A stretch of DNA of 64,000 bases from Hypomesus transpacificus (taxonomy: Eukaryota > Chordata > Actinopteri > Osmeriformes > Osmeridae), in assembly GCF_021917145.1 (NCBI RefSeq), contig NC_061077.1, forward strand, positions 12,606,125-12,670,124, written 5' to 3'. A program made the translations under genes and the position numbers. Below the pieces are notes generated by a model that saw nothing but the letters and a program-made list of their open reading frames with translations, did not search any database and was not told the DNA's origin. Of this stretch, positions 13,072 through 25,380 are shown piece by piece (the first letter of the stretch is position 1; each line of letters opens with the position of its first letter).

Positions 13072-15814
13072 TCAATTCCTCAAAATGCCATTGTCCAGTG
13101 TGACTGCAGTTCGGTTGGGCGTTGTCGTAGAATTCAAAACTTCATCTGCAACCTTCAATGACACTGCCGTGAGCCTTTCCCCAGTGACCATGGTGACAGA
13201 GATTGGCAGGGTTACTACCTCAGTCCCCTGGTCGTCCACTGCCCTCCCCCTGTCTGTGTGTGCTGGCAAGGCCAGGTCCCGGGGTGGGGTGGGGTGGTAA
13301 CGGTATCTGTAGCCGTAGGGTCGTAGGTGATAGGTGAAATACTCTAGCGTGTACATGAGCTCTGCTTCCACGTAGTGGAACGACACCGCCAGGTCTGAGC
13401 AGCACTGGGGTCCCTGGTTGAACAGAACACACGCAGGTTAAACACCAGCACAAGTCACAATACACAATAAGAACCTTCAGTGAGGTTAATTAAAATATAT
13501 GTTTGGTCTTATCTTCCGTTATTAGAATGCATTTGTTACAGTGTAAGGCCTTTGCGAGTGATTTAAAGTCTGCAGCAAAACTCTGTATTCTTATTGACAG
13601 TCGGATAAAGATTTGATGTTGCGTTTTGTTGATACCAAATATAAATATATTTTGTCAAAGTGGCTTGTTTACGCCAGACGAATTGTGGCCTTCACTAATG
13701 ATCAACTGTCTAACAGAGGCGTAGTAGGGCCTCATAAAAATGGAAAACAACGAATTAGCAGCATTATCTGTAACAAATTGGGTAATTTTGCCATTGCGGA
13801 CAAGGCATTGTTTCCAATGCAATCATCCACTCAAGCATTCATCTCATTTCATGTCTCCTTCTTTGTACAGAGAATCTCAATAGGCAGAGATCATACAGTA
13901 TTTATAAATGTAGTACTTTTTCACTTAGATCTTCAAAAATAATACATGTAAACTTGTTTGTAAAAATAACGCGTCATCATTGTGTTGATTATACTGCAAT
14001 GCCCACACCCAATAAGATGGATATTGGAGCTGTTAGTTTCCTTTTTTTAAAGACAGATGGAGGCTAATGGAATTAAAGGCTTTTCCAGAATGTTCCTCCC
14101 TGGCCTAACTGTCACAGCTCCTTCCGTATTGCAGAAAACAGGCCTAATCCACAAGCTGATTTGTTTAAGCAACATTACTTGTATGGTGGACTAACTCTTG
14201 CAAATATGTTTCTTTGTTTGGTACTAGATGTGGTTTTAGATTGAATGCAGCAATGGTGATCCCAACTGAAATGGCTCATCAGTCCTAAACCATGTGTAAC
14301 CTGTGTTCAAACACACAACTTCACTGCACATGAAAGAGAGGGAACGTTCGGAACACTTGCCTCCACAATGGGGTAGTAGCAGTAGTTCCAGTACCAGAAG
14401 CTCTTGGAGAACTTTCCGGTGAGGTGGTGCTCCGGCACAAAAGGGTGGAAGGTCTCACGCTGCAGCGTGTCTCTAGAGTCCCCAGCCAGAACGCCCATCT
14501 TCTCCAGGCACTGGCCCAGGGCCAGGTCCTCCACGGGCGTGGTGTGTGTGCACACCTTAGTCCGGAACCCCTCCACGAACCTCCTGAGGGCCTCTTTGCT
14601 CAGAACGTACCCAGCGCCACCACTCATGTAGCCCTGCTTGGCATACGGCTTGAAGCGCTTGCCAAAGTAGACGGGCTCCTCGGACGTGTGATTGGACAGG
14701 ATCCAGCGCAGGTTGTCCACCACCACGAAAGTGTCATCGTCCGCCTTGAGAAACCAGTCTGCCTGATGGGCGTGGTGCTCGTAGGCGTAGTGGAAGGCGC
14801 GGATGGTCTTCCAGTAGAGCTGGTCGCGGCCCTCCCCAGTCCCCAGGCCCACGGTGGGGAAGTCGGGGTCGTCCACAGAGCTCATGAACACCACCAGGTT
14901 ACAGTGGCGGCTCCAGGTGGCCTTGACGTGGTGGGCCTTGCTGTGGAGGTTGCTGGGCCCTGTCATGACCCAGCACAGGATCCGGACCTTCTGATACAGC
15001 TCCTCTGCTACACTGTTGTCCTCGTCTGAAGCATGAGCCACAGACATACATCATCACACAGCTTTAATCATTCTCAAGACTTTTAGGAGTTAACATTTAC
15101 AGGATTTTACGATGCAACTTGTTTACTTCCGATAATGGCTAAATATATAAAAAAGACGATTAATTTGGGGATTGCATTTTCAAATCAATGTCATATGATT
15201 TGAAAATGGGGTACAGGCTGGACAGACTGGTCAGGAAGGCGGTGACTGTTGTGAAGATACTGATGCGGGGCAAGCTGTCGGCCATCATGGGCGGTGTCAG
15301 TCATCCGGTCTGCCGTGTCCTGGCAGGACAGTCCAGCCTCCGTGGCGGGCAGCTCAGCACCCTACGTTCTATGTTTTGCACTGCATCTTATCTACACTGT
15401 ACATGGCCTTGTTGTGTTGTGTCGTGTGTTTGTATTGTATCGTGTTGTCTGTACATATTGTCTGTTGTGGTTGTTCGTATGAGTACTGTGAGAGATACCT
15501 GAACTTCCCCACGGGATGAATAAAGTATATATCGATCTATTTATCGATGATCTGAAACGTCCTACAGTGGACTTCAAAAGCGTACCTATGTGATGAGGGC
15601 GGTGGAGGTTGACAAGGGCAGCTCCTTCCTTCCTCCAGCGACTGCTGCCACTGGCCTGTCGCTCCACAGTTGCCGCTGGGCTTTCCTGGAGCTCTGCGAG
15701 CATGGGGAAGCTCCTCTCAAACCACACCTGCCTCAGGAAGAAGTGCAGGCTGAGAGTCCCCACGAGGAAGCCCAGGCAGAAGGCACATCTGGAGGATAGA
15801 CCCTTCATGGTCAC
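13072..15814 (-). CDS. c1galt1: Core 1 beta-1,3-galactosyltransferase (T-synthase)
   Basis: Golgi type II membrane enzyme that adds galactose to GalNAc-Ser/Thr, making the core 1 (T antigen) O-glycan. Coding exons on the minus strand: 15814-15586, 15025-14361, 13413-13072; 411 residues, or 409 if the second ATG is used. A short cytosolic tail is followed by a membrane anchor at about residues 10-27. The catalytic part starts near residue 85 with [15 protein letters not shown]; the metal-binding DDD motif is at about 172-174 in [10 protein letters not shown]; then come [30 protein letters not shown] and FWYWNY, all family hallmarks. The last exon supplies [15 protein letters not shown] and YHLRPYGY. 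The last intron needs a GC donor (GAG, then GCAAGT) to keep the frame. Both tails look somewhat longer than in the human enzyme. Fish have more than one c1galt1 paralogue (a, b); which this is was not settled. Confidence 0.93.
15210..15540 (+). mobile_element. 3' end of a non-LTR retrotransposon
   Basis: Lies in intron 1 of c1galt1, antisense to it. The plus strand encodes a degraded carboxy-terminal piece of a LINE polyprotein, with [22 protein letters not shown] and a broken downstream part. It ends in an untranslated tail: CTTCCCCACGGGATGAATAA followed by AGTATATATCGATCTAT. That closing phrase is the usual 3' end of L2/Rex-like fish LINEs. The copy is strongly 5'-truncated and frame-shifted. 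Confidence 0.7.
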
Positions 15815-17691
15815 AGCATGACAGGCTGAGGGTCAAACACAGCAGGAGTGTCAATCGTTTGACTCACACATCAAGTAAATATACTTATTTGAACACATGT
15901 ACATATGTAAAAGTCACTCAGGACATAAGAATCCTACTTTGAAGGCAAACCGTGCACCCTGCACCTGTAAGGAGTTACTTAAATAGGCTTATCAAAAACC
16001 TAACCAATCACCGGCCGAGGGTGGGGAGGAGGAGTCATTTATGGTGTGCTGGGGTTAAGTGACACATATTGTGTCAAATTATGATACACTACTGATTTGC
16101 AAGTTAGAAATTCTTTTTTGAGAATTGCAGGTGAGTATTACGGAGTATTTGGAAGGTTCCTGAAGAAAGCAATACTAGGATATAAGTGTCGTTTTGCCTT
16201 TACCTTCAAATCTATAATTGGAAGAGAAAGACACATTTTGTCTAAATCTGTGTGACAATTTGGGTTGAGTGCACTGACTGACATGGACCCTCACTATCTT
16301 AATCCTAAACAAAGTAGCCTACAGTTTGTATCCATTGCAAAGTGAACTGATAATGAACTGAAAACTGAAGGCTAGAGCTCATACCCAAAACACACATCAG
16401 CCTATTTATTTGCTTTCTAAAGGTAGCATAAGCTGCTTCTGTTCACTGAAGCTCCCCGCTACAACAGGATATATTTCTCATCATTAAATTAGTTGATTTG
16501 CATTAACGTCAGCTACCGTTTTTCTTTTTTGCCATTGACAAGAATTACCATACCAAATGACCGTGCCGTTATGTGTTAGATCTTAGCGTCATATCTTAGG
16601 CTACCGTTATAGCTAGTCTACCAACAACAATGCGAAATTATTTTTTATACAAACTGACTGCTTGTAAACGGTACTGACAGGCTACAGAAAAGCCGATAAT
16701 GAAAAACAACGGTGACAGGTCCTCATGAGTCAAATCCAGCTTTGCGTTAAATCCACCTCTTTTCCTAGACGGATGTAGCCTACAATTTAGGAAAAACTAA
16801 TAGGCTACGCTACTTTAAGAGGATAAATCGGTTTCACGTTTTTCTTTACCCATGTTCTTTTCCGACAAATGTCTCATTTACCTTTGTGCGAAGGTCAGAC
16901 TCTTTAGACAGGCCCATATTGGAAAGATAGTCTACATTTGCAGTACATCGCCGCCGGAGAAAATCCTATCTTGTGTTGGTCCATTTAAAACTATTGGGCG
17001 AAGCGATATTGTCAACATTTTTCTACCCACACATTTTCTCCGTAAGCGTTTAATTTGAAGGTCTTATGCCACTCATTCGCTCTGTGAAATTAATGAAAAC
17101 ACGAGTATCCTGGCGCTTAAAAATAACATTCTTCAGCATCACGGAGTAATCTCTGAAATGGTAGAATCTCATTGGACAATTTTGGGTTGCGTACACTACA
17201 GCCCGCCTTTCCGAAACTCTAATTATGAGTCCTTAGTGGACTTTCCTTTAAATGTTTTTTAAAAAGAAATACGACTTCATAAATAACCTTCATTAAAAAA
17301 TTCCAATATCCTGTTTTAGAATAACGCATATTATTAACAGACCTGGGGATTGCGTACGTTTCCTAATTACTATAGGCTATAGCAGGCTAGGCCTACTCAA
17401 TTAGAATGCAACCTTTTCAAAAGTTGAATATTAACAAAGTCATCGCGACCCATGAGGAGAGAGGGTCAAGGTACACAACCTCTTTGGTAAACAGACTAAA
17501 TCAGAGAATTTTTTAGTGGCTGCTTTTAGCTGTCCTCAGGAGCTTCTGTCCACAGTGTAACGTGCTTGATGTAATTACACACAGGGGCGCCACTAACAAT
17601 GTTGGGACCCATGAACAGCAATGTTCCCCCCCCCCCCTCTCTTCCAATCTTGGTTATGTCCATTTTTTTCATTAAACACATTTAACTCCAA

Positions 17692-17714
17692 CCCCCCCCC
17701 CCCCCCCCCCCCCC
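17692..17714. repeat. Poly-C tract
   Basis: Uninterrupted run of 23 C, preceded by a shorter C run near 17626. Part of a pattern of long G/C homopolymers across the window. Confidence 0.95.
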
Positions 17715-17941
17715 TTTGGGGCCCTGGGTAGTCAGTCCCACTTGCCCCCCCAACTTCAATGTCTGTTTTGTGTCAATCTTTTTTGTGTAAGGTAAAATCT
17801 ATTTTAGCACCATCATTAGTCTTTGTGTGCATGTGAGGTCGAGAATGTGATATTTTGCCTTTGTGACCGGCATGTTTGGCATTTGGGCAGGGCATCAGCT
17901 GTCACGGGCAGCAATGAGACTTTGTTTTTTTTCTTATTTGA

Positions 17942-18312
17942 AGTTTGCATAAAATGTATGGATGTATTCAAATTCTTGAGATCTGAACAAGATGGTGATT
18001 CCAATTGTGTGTCTGTGTCAAGTGAGAGTGTGTGTGTGTGTGAGTGTGTGTGTGTGAGTGCGCAGTGGCCACTAGAGGTCCTTGTTCACCAAGCATTAAG
18101 AAACAGTTTTTAATAGAGGGGGCACATATGGACATGTGTGGCATCAAATAAATACATCCACGAGGAAAGGGAATATTTAGTTATATCATAAAACCTTTTT
18201 TTAAGCATTAAGGAAAATATCAACATGTGAAAACTTGCGTTAGTACGACATAGTATACATCATAGCATGTATTAGAAGGAAATATACAAATGATCCCTAC
18301 ATTTTACTTTGT
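17942..18312. repeat. Unclassified dispersed element, copy 1
   Basis: Begins near GTTTGCATAAAATGTATGG and ends near TTTACTTTGT. It contains a short GTGTGAGTGT run in its middle and a GGACATGTGTGGCATCAAAT landmark. A second copy at 21822-22556 shares nearly the whole sequence, except for a large expansion of the internal run. No coding capacity and no clear tRNA promoter boxes were seen. Flanking duplications around this copy are not clear. Confidence 0.7.
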
Positions 18313-19119
18313 AAAAGTGCCTTCTGCATCTATGACAGAGGTCCTCATAACTCCACCAGCTGCAGACATGGATTTGGGTTGGAGTTTGGTCGACCCAAGT
18401 GAATTTAGTGACTTTAAATGTTGCCATTGGTCAGTGGGTCACAAGGCTGCAGAAAGACAGGACTGGCACAATACCTTTTTACTACTACACAAGACTACTA
18501 ACAGAACAAAATTTATTAACGTTTCAAGTCAAGGAAATGATGAGGAAACCAGTATTTCCAGTCCCACAGTACCAGGGTGTTTTGGAGGTTTGTGACATTC
18601 AAGTTACTTCCTTACAGTAAATCATGTGATATCTCAAGAAGGCCTGTCAAGTAACTTCAGTAAGATCAAAACAGTTGCAAGCAGCAGCTTAAACTAAACC
18701 AAGAAACAAGTATTTTCTTGGATTTGCAGGCCGTACTCTGATATAAGCTTTGTGGGGAGCTGAAAGACTTTGTTGCATCTTTTGTCCGCTACCGAAAAGA
18801 ATAGGGTTCAAAATGAGCGTCATTCAGTGTCTTGAGTTATGCAGCTGTGAATCAGCATTTCGCGTTCTGATACATCAGCTGACTCCAGCTCCGGTCAGCA
18901 GGGCCGGATTATAATACGGGCAACCGGGGCAGTGGCCCAGGGGCTCCCTGCCACCAGGGGGACCCCAACTACATGTCGTGTAACTGAAATAAATTAAAAT
19001 GAGCAAGTCAACTGTCCAATGTTTACACCATTAACTCTATGGTTTACAATCACACACTCACTGTTTAAGCACGACAAATTTACCAATTAAATCGTGTGAA
19101 TCTTTTCTACCAGAAGACC

Positions 19120-19575
19120 CTTTACAATTGGTAGTGGTCCCCTAATACTGTATCTGAAGTCTCCTTCTCAAAATTCCACCTTTGTGGAGAATTACAGGCA
19201 CTATGAGCAGTCCCTCAATAAGCTTTCTTCAGGACACGCTGTTTCCGTGTCTGTAGCTTTAAATGCTTCGGTTGTTTGCAAGCCATGATGTCTCAAGGAA
19301 AAACCAATGTCGCGCTTGCACGGTCGTAGCTCATTTTCTCATTGGTGGGCCAAATTCTCTGTGAAAGGAGAGGTAACCTTCCCTATTGTTACGTCACGAT
19401 AGGGGATTTTCAAAACCGAGTGTTTGAGCTCTCATTTTCTCAAGGCGGAGAAGAATATCCAGGGCTTGGTTTACACTTATTGAAATGTAGCCACTAGGGG
19501 ACCAAAGGCACGCTAGGGGAACTCACATTAATGTTAAATAACCTCCTAAAGTGAAGTTTTCATGTCATGGGACTT
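19120..19575. repeat. Possible dispersed fish repeat
   Basis: The block ends in GTGAAGTTTTCATGTCATGG followed by GACTTT and a run of A, a closing phrase I associate with a common non-coding teleost repeat. No ends or duplications could be defined, so the boundaries are rough. Confidence 0.35.
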
Positions 19576-20274
19576 TAAAAAAAAAAGGAGGTTGCTAGTT
19601 GCTTGTTAGAAAGGATGCACTTGTTGCCAGTGCTAGCTCGTCTGCTAATTTTAGCAATGAGGCTGACTGACTTAACTAGGGTGGACAATTTGCTAATTTT
19701 TGTCCAAGGCCAACCAACTGTCAAATTATTCTGGAACGCAGGTAGCAAACGCATTGAATTGAACGTTCAGAAAGCATGAATTAGCCTGGATGTATCTAAG
19801 AACGCTGCCTGAAAATATGGCACAGGATTTTTCCGGTAAACGTCCTTTTATTAGCTCGATAACTAGCGACTACTACCAAAACCAATGTGCCAGTTAGTAT
19901 TATTACTGTGTTTCAAACTGGAGTAGAAGGATACAAGTTAAATGCCAGACCAAGTTCTCTGTAGTTTATGAATAAGAAATGATGCAATCAACAATGAGTA
20001 CAACACACCAGGATGACCTCAGTCTAGTGAATCAGTCGATGATGCCAATACAGCTTCACAGAAACAGAGTCTCAGCATAGATCAAACAAAGGCCTTGGTG
20101 AGAAAGTAGTCTTGACAGAAATCATTGAGCGTTCTGCCCAGTCCAAATGATTTCTCCCTGTCCCCGGGAGACAGGTCTTGTACCCCCCCAGAGAGGGAGA
20201 TCTTTGATAGGTGATTGGTCAGAAGACCATGGGGAGGGGATGTGGTTATCCAATTAAATGTCCAGGGCGTTCGT

Positions 20275-20388
20275 GGTGGCACATGGTGGGCAGTCCAAGA
20301 ATCTGATGATGTTCAGAGAGGGAGGGGGGCAGAGAAGATCCAAAGGTCTGATGTAATCAGGGGGGGAGGGGCTGTGTCTCCAAGAGAA

Positions 20389-20423
<35 letters not shown>

Positions 20424-20500
20424 ACCAGTCCAAGGTCTGATGATGTATAGGGGCAGATGGGGCATGTCTCCATGGAGAAGGGGGCATTAAGTGAGAAGGG
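20275..20500. repeat. G-rich irregular tandem repeat with a 32-bp poly-G run
   Basis: The phrase TCCAAGGTCTGATG recurs in variant form at about 20294, 20338 and 20429, each followed by G-rich sequence. The phrase ATGTCTCCATGGAGAAGGGG and its variant TGTGTCTCCAAGAGAAGGGG close two units. An uninterrupted G32 run lies at 20389-20420. Spacing is irregular, so this is a degenerate array. Confidence 0.75.
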
Positions 20501-21821
20501 TGGGCAGGGTCTCCAGGGGATTGGGACCTTAGAAGGTTGGGTTAGGTTGTGTATCAGACCGGCCAGTCTGACTCATCCTGAAGTAGAAAGGAGTTACAGT
20601 CCCAACATCACCTTATCTCCCAAGTTGACACTTTACTCCCATGAGCTGAGTAGCCCCATTGTGCTCACACCAGTCCCTGAATGTTACAAACTTGCCTCCC
20701 GAGACAGTTTGCCTGACCTTGGCATTCTTACCCACACACCAAAGTTACATTTCAGCACGACCTTAGTACACAGAAACATCCTGTTGCACGATCCCATCTG
20801 TTCTTTATTAAATCAATTGATCCCAATTGGATATGTGTTTTAGTATTATGCATTACACATTTTATATACTTGAGGTAGTGATTGGTATAGCAGCATTGAT
20901 TAGCAGTATAGTTTTTGTTCCTTCACAGTATGTAGACACGTAAATGTTCATTTTTCATTGGCTGCTGCAGCCTACTGAAAAATCAACTGCATTTTGTAAC
21001 CAACATAGTTTTACATATATAACTAGCTGTGGTTGAGTTGATAGGAGGAGGGGTGGGAGGGGCCCCTGGGCACGAAGGCATCACGGGCCCCTCCACCCCT
21101 CCCTGGGGGAACAGAATTTGTTAATCCGGTTCCGCCGGTCAGAGTAGAAGGGGCAGGGTTTAGACCCTGGGGCTTTTCATCTGCAGTACAAAAAGTGATC
21201 GTACCAATTTCCGTGTGCACTCTAGTCAGGTCTTGACAACTTAGCAGGACATCCTATCATTTAGGGCCATAACGTATGCAGAAATACTGAGCTGAGGAAA
21301 GGAACCCAGGTCCAGTGTTTCCAGGTGTATTCCACATATATAAACAGCCATAGAAGATGGACATGAGTTGTTGCATGAATTTAAAAGGATCATGTAGGAA
21401 GGACCTGTCTTGTATCAACATTACATCCAACAAAAACACTGTTGTTTTGACGAGTGGTCTGCAAGGGAAGGTGTTACGTGGTAAACGTGATGAGCATGGG
21501 AAACACTGACTGAAAAGGACGTTCAGTCATAACACCAGTGGTCCTGGCCAGCTATGCACCAAGAAGTAGTGTGGTACTATAGGAGGTGTCCAGTCTCAAT
21601 AGCCCTAGCGAAAAAAGGTCAGAGTTTGAAGAGTTAGAAGTCTACTGTATTGGTATAAAAGGCCTTTTGAGGTGGCAGCAATGTAGTGAATGTGAAACTG
21701 TCCTTCTTAGATTATTCATTTGAAGTTTACAGTTGCAAATCCAACAATAAATCAGTTGTGATCATGGCCACATCACTTGGAGCAGATTTAGATGCATGGT
21801 GTCCTACAGTGCAGGGGCATA

Positions 21822-22556
21822 GGTTTGCACAAAATGTATGGATGTATTTGAATTCTTGAGATCTGAAGAAGATGGTGATTCCAATTGTGTGTCTCTGTGT
21901 CAAGTGGGAAGTGTGAGTGTGTCTGAGTGTGAGTGTGTCTGAGTGTGTCTGAGTGTGAGCGTGTCTGAGTGTGTCTGACTGTGAGTGTGTGTGAGTGTGT
22001 CTGAGTGTGAGTGTGTCTGACTGTGAGTGTGTCTGACTGTGAGTGTGTCTGAGTGTGTCTGACTGTGAGCGTGTCTGAGTGTGTCTGACTGTGAGTGTGT
22101 CTGAGTGTGTCTGACTGTGAGCGTGTCTGAGTGTGTCTGACTGTGAGTGTGTCTGAGTGTGTCTGACTGTGAGTGTGTCTGAGTGTGTCTGAGTGTGAGC
22201 GTGTCTGAGTGTGTCTGAGTGTGAGCGTGTCTGAGTGTGTCTGAGTGTGAGTGTGTCTGACTGTGAGTGTATGTGAGTGTGAGTGTGTGAGTGTGTATGT
22301 GTGCGCAGTGGCCTCAAGAGGCCCATATTTACCAAGCATTAAGAAAACATATGGACATGTGTGGCATCAAATAAATACAGTGCATCCACGAGGAAAGACA
22401 CAATCTAGTAAATATTTAGTTGTATAACAACCTATTTTAAACATCAAGGAAAATATCAACAAGTGAAAACGTGCGTTTTGTTTGACGTAGTATACATCAC
22501 AGCATGTATTAAAAGGAAATATACACATTTTCCCTACCCTTTGCTCAGTACTTTGT
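21822..22556. repeat. Unclassified dispersed element, copy 2, with flanking direct repeat
   Basis: Homologous to 17942-18312, but with the central run expanded to about 400 bp. A perfect 23-bp sequence beginning GTGTCCTACAGTG stands immediately outside both ends: 21799-21821 on the left and 22555-22577 on the right, where its first two bases could equally belong to the element. That is what a target-site duplication of a mobile element looks like. No open frame beyond the low-complexity core; class unknown. Confidence 0.65.
21900..22295. repeat. GTGTCTGAGT/GTGTCTGACT minisatellite
   Basis: About 400 bp of near-perfect 10-bp units, alternating GAGTGTGTCT, GACTGTGAGT and GAGTGTGAGC forms, which group into higher-order units. 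It sits inside the element at 21822-22556. Long Ser-Asp-Thr-Leu repeats on the minus strand are artefacts of the repeat. Confidence 0.92.
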
Positions 22557-23589
22557 GTCCTACAGTGCAGGGGCATAAGTTAATTTTCAAATGGAGGTAG
22601 GACTGATTGTTTTAATAACTGAGGATGCGGCTGTTAACCACAGTTTTCGAGATGAAAAGTAATGAATCCCATGCCAACGCCAGCGCACTGTTTTAAGGAG
22701 ACAGTACATCACCTGTGCAAGTTTATTGGAATCTAAGTTGCTCTACCCCCTACCACCACCAACGGACAGCATGATAGGTACGAACAAGAGGAGATGGGTG
22801 GAACATCTCTGGAAGATTATGTGTTTTCCTTGAACTCTTGAGGTTGGTGATGACAACTTTTACTGGTTACCTTACACTATTTACTCGTACTGTGACATTG
22901 GATCCCACCTGATTCATATTTAAAATTCTCATTCCCAGTTCCTTAAACTGTAGGCCATTAATCCCAGGAGCCAGCAAGTGTTAAATTGATTTTTCACAGA
23001 TTACAAGTAAGAGGCAATACAAATTTGCACGAAAAAATCCAGAATTTTTGTATGTATCCTCATGAAAAAAAAACAACATTGTAGGGAGACACCATTTGAT
23101 ATTGTATCCTACAGCCATGTACACAAATTAAGCACTTGTAATTTGAAAACAAATAAGAAGGCTTAGGCTCAATGGGCCTAGACTTCTTTGCTTTCTTTGC
23201 AGTTATTAAAAACATCTCACACATACCAGTGTTAAGTGCCTGGTTTCAACAACACACCCAACAGCATGTTCCCTAGCTGCGTGATGGGTTATTATTGTCT
23301 TGACTGGAGCTGTAGTATCAAAGTCCATAGAGCGAGCAGACATAAAGGGAGGAGGCAGACAGGATGAAAGCACTAATAGGTTTTTACTAACCAAAATTAC
23401 AAAATTCAGGACCTCCAAAAGCTCAGACACAAGACAGAAGACAAAAGATAATCACATTTGGAACTACAACCAAAACCGAACAGACATATCGACAAAGGAA
23501 GCAACCCTGAAAGCACAGGTTAGGGTAATCACAATGGACACCAGCTGGGTGCTGTGTAAACAAGACAGATGTATTGGGAGGTAGGAAAC

Positions 23590-23728
23590 AGGGGAGGGAC
23601 AGAGAGAGAGAGAGTGAGAAAGAGGGGGGGGGGGGAGAGAGAGGGGGGGGGGGGGAGGGAGAGAGAGGGGGGGGGGGGGGAGAGAGAGGGGGGGGGGGGA
23701 GGGAGAGAGAGGGGGGGGGGAGAGGGAA
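23590..23728. repeat. Purine-rich (GA)n/(G)n repeat
   Basis: Alternating GAGAGA and runs of 9 to 13 G, in units of roughly 30 bp. All-purine on the plus strand, so a candidate for triplex or quadruplex structure; no coding content. Confidence 0.92.
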
Positions 23729-25380
23729 AAATTCGATTAGATTCAACTGTCACTAAACAGTACAAACACAGGACATTTAATTTGCATCAAACCAGGAGTG
23801 CAAATACAGCTTATAAACAGGTATAAAGTGCAAAGTGCAAACAATGTAGCCTACGAAAGTACTGATTTACAGGTTAAAGTACAACAACTGTTTAGTAAAA
23901 GGGGAAGTTGCAAGATGTGTTGTGTCTGAAGTTGTTAATTGCTGGGAGGTAGGATATCCTGGTGGAGGGTTGGATTGCGTTTTAGTCCAACGTTCAGAAG
24001 GTGGACAGGTGAGGGAATTCGCAAGAGTGGACATGTCCAGTTTTTAACGAGTCTAGTAGACAAATTTAGGGGGAGGAAAACACTTTAAAAAATGAGAATT
24101 TCGTTTAACCGTCAGATGCTTAAAACGAGATACCGTATCTCGCCTTGCCAAAGGGGCTTGGATAAAACGCGACCAACCTGAAATTCAAGATAAGATGAGT
24201 CTTTTTTTTTTCAAATCCGGGTCAGCACATAATTTGCGCATTTAATTTTGTACGAGCACTTTTTCATTCAACTAACTACTTTCCCATAGTCCACCCTTGC
24301 ATCGAAATCTTTGACAGCGCCCACATATGGACATTACAAAAACAGGTTGGATATTCTCACGGCATAAACTTTACAACACTGGGGTAGTAAGGATAAAGTA
24401 GAATATTCGAGAGGTAAATTTGGCTTCGGCTTTGAACAAGTATATCGTATTTCTACGTTAAGTTGTTTAAGTTAAGTAAGTTGTAAATATAAATAAGGAT
24501 TCTACTTACACGGTCCTGGAAATTATACCCATTATCTTTGTCTATTGTGGAGTAAATGAGTCGTTGTTATTGATGGTAAAAATCAAATTCAAGAAATGTT
24601 TTTAGATAATGATATCATTATTGAATTTTGTTGGGAAGACGTAGGCTATATAGCCTACATGGCGGATATTTATGGCGGATTTATTTTTTGCCCTTCAATA
24701 TGCGAATCTTGATTGGTAGTGTGGTCGTTGCCACTTTTGATTTCATCATAACGAATATTCTGAGGATAGCAGGTGTAGTTTATAAACAAGTTTAGCTGGC
24801 ACACAATGCACTAAAGACACAGCAAATGTCAATGCTAATCAACACTATGAAATCTGCTGTAGGCTACATCATCTAGGCTACTTTATAAACAATACATGAT
24901 TTCACTCATGTTAAACTGTCCCTTACGTTAGACAAGGATATTTGTCTTTCTGCCTTGATTAGTGTTAGGCAGGGGCAGTTTTAACACTAGGTTTCGTTGA
25001 TTTTCCTGTACTGCAAGTCACGACTCAAATTGAGTCAATATGTGCCATAGGAATGACCACCATCCTCTCATTATAATATCTATTCTCGTATGCATATTTA
25101 TTTTCACATATGGCCTACTAAATAAAGATGATGGGATATGATCTAGGAGCACACAAAACATAATGACAGTAAAGCAATGTGAATACATGTGATATGGTAC
25201 ATGACCCATGATACAACGGATTATGATAGTCTTGATGGGGTGCACCTCCACTTCCTGAAGGAGGTGCTGGAGTTGACTGTTGGCCCAGGAAGTTCCTTGT
25301 ATCTCACAGCCCCTCTCTGTTGCAGTCACAAACCAAGCGCTGGTCAGCTTCCCTGCACACTGTATTCTGCGCTCTTTTCC

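Larger units (their letters stand above)
15821..25325. other. Spacer between c1galt1 and b4galnt1
   Basis: This is the shared upstream region of two divergent genes. No additional protein gene could be supported. An inverted CCAAT-type motif (AACCAATCAC) near 15998-16007 could belong to the c1galt1 promoter. The rest is repeat-rich: homopolymer C and G runs, two copies of an unclassified element, a GTGTCT-type minisatellite, and fragments mentioning 'ggggcgccactaacaatg' (about 17584) and 'ggccggattataatacggg' (about 18903), which look like dispersed repeats. The 5' non-coding exon(s) of b4galnt1 must lie here but were not identified. Confidence 0.5.

Noticed and set aside
14424-15029. 201-residue plus-strand open frame
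   Set aside because: Antisense shadow of the large c1galt1 exon, which has clear family motifs on the minus strand.
21727-22339. 200-residue Ser-Asp-Thr-Leu-Arg-His repeat protein on the minus strand
   Set aside because: Produced by the 10-bp minisatellite; no start context or flanking exons.
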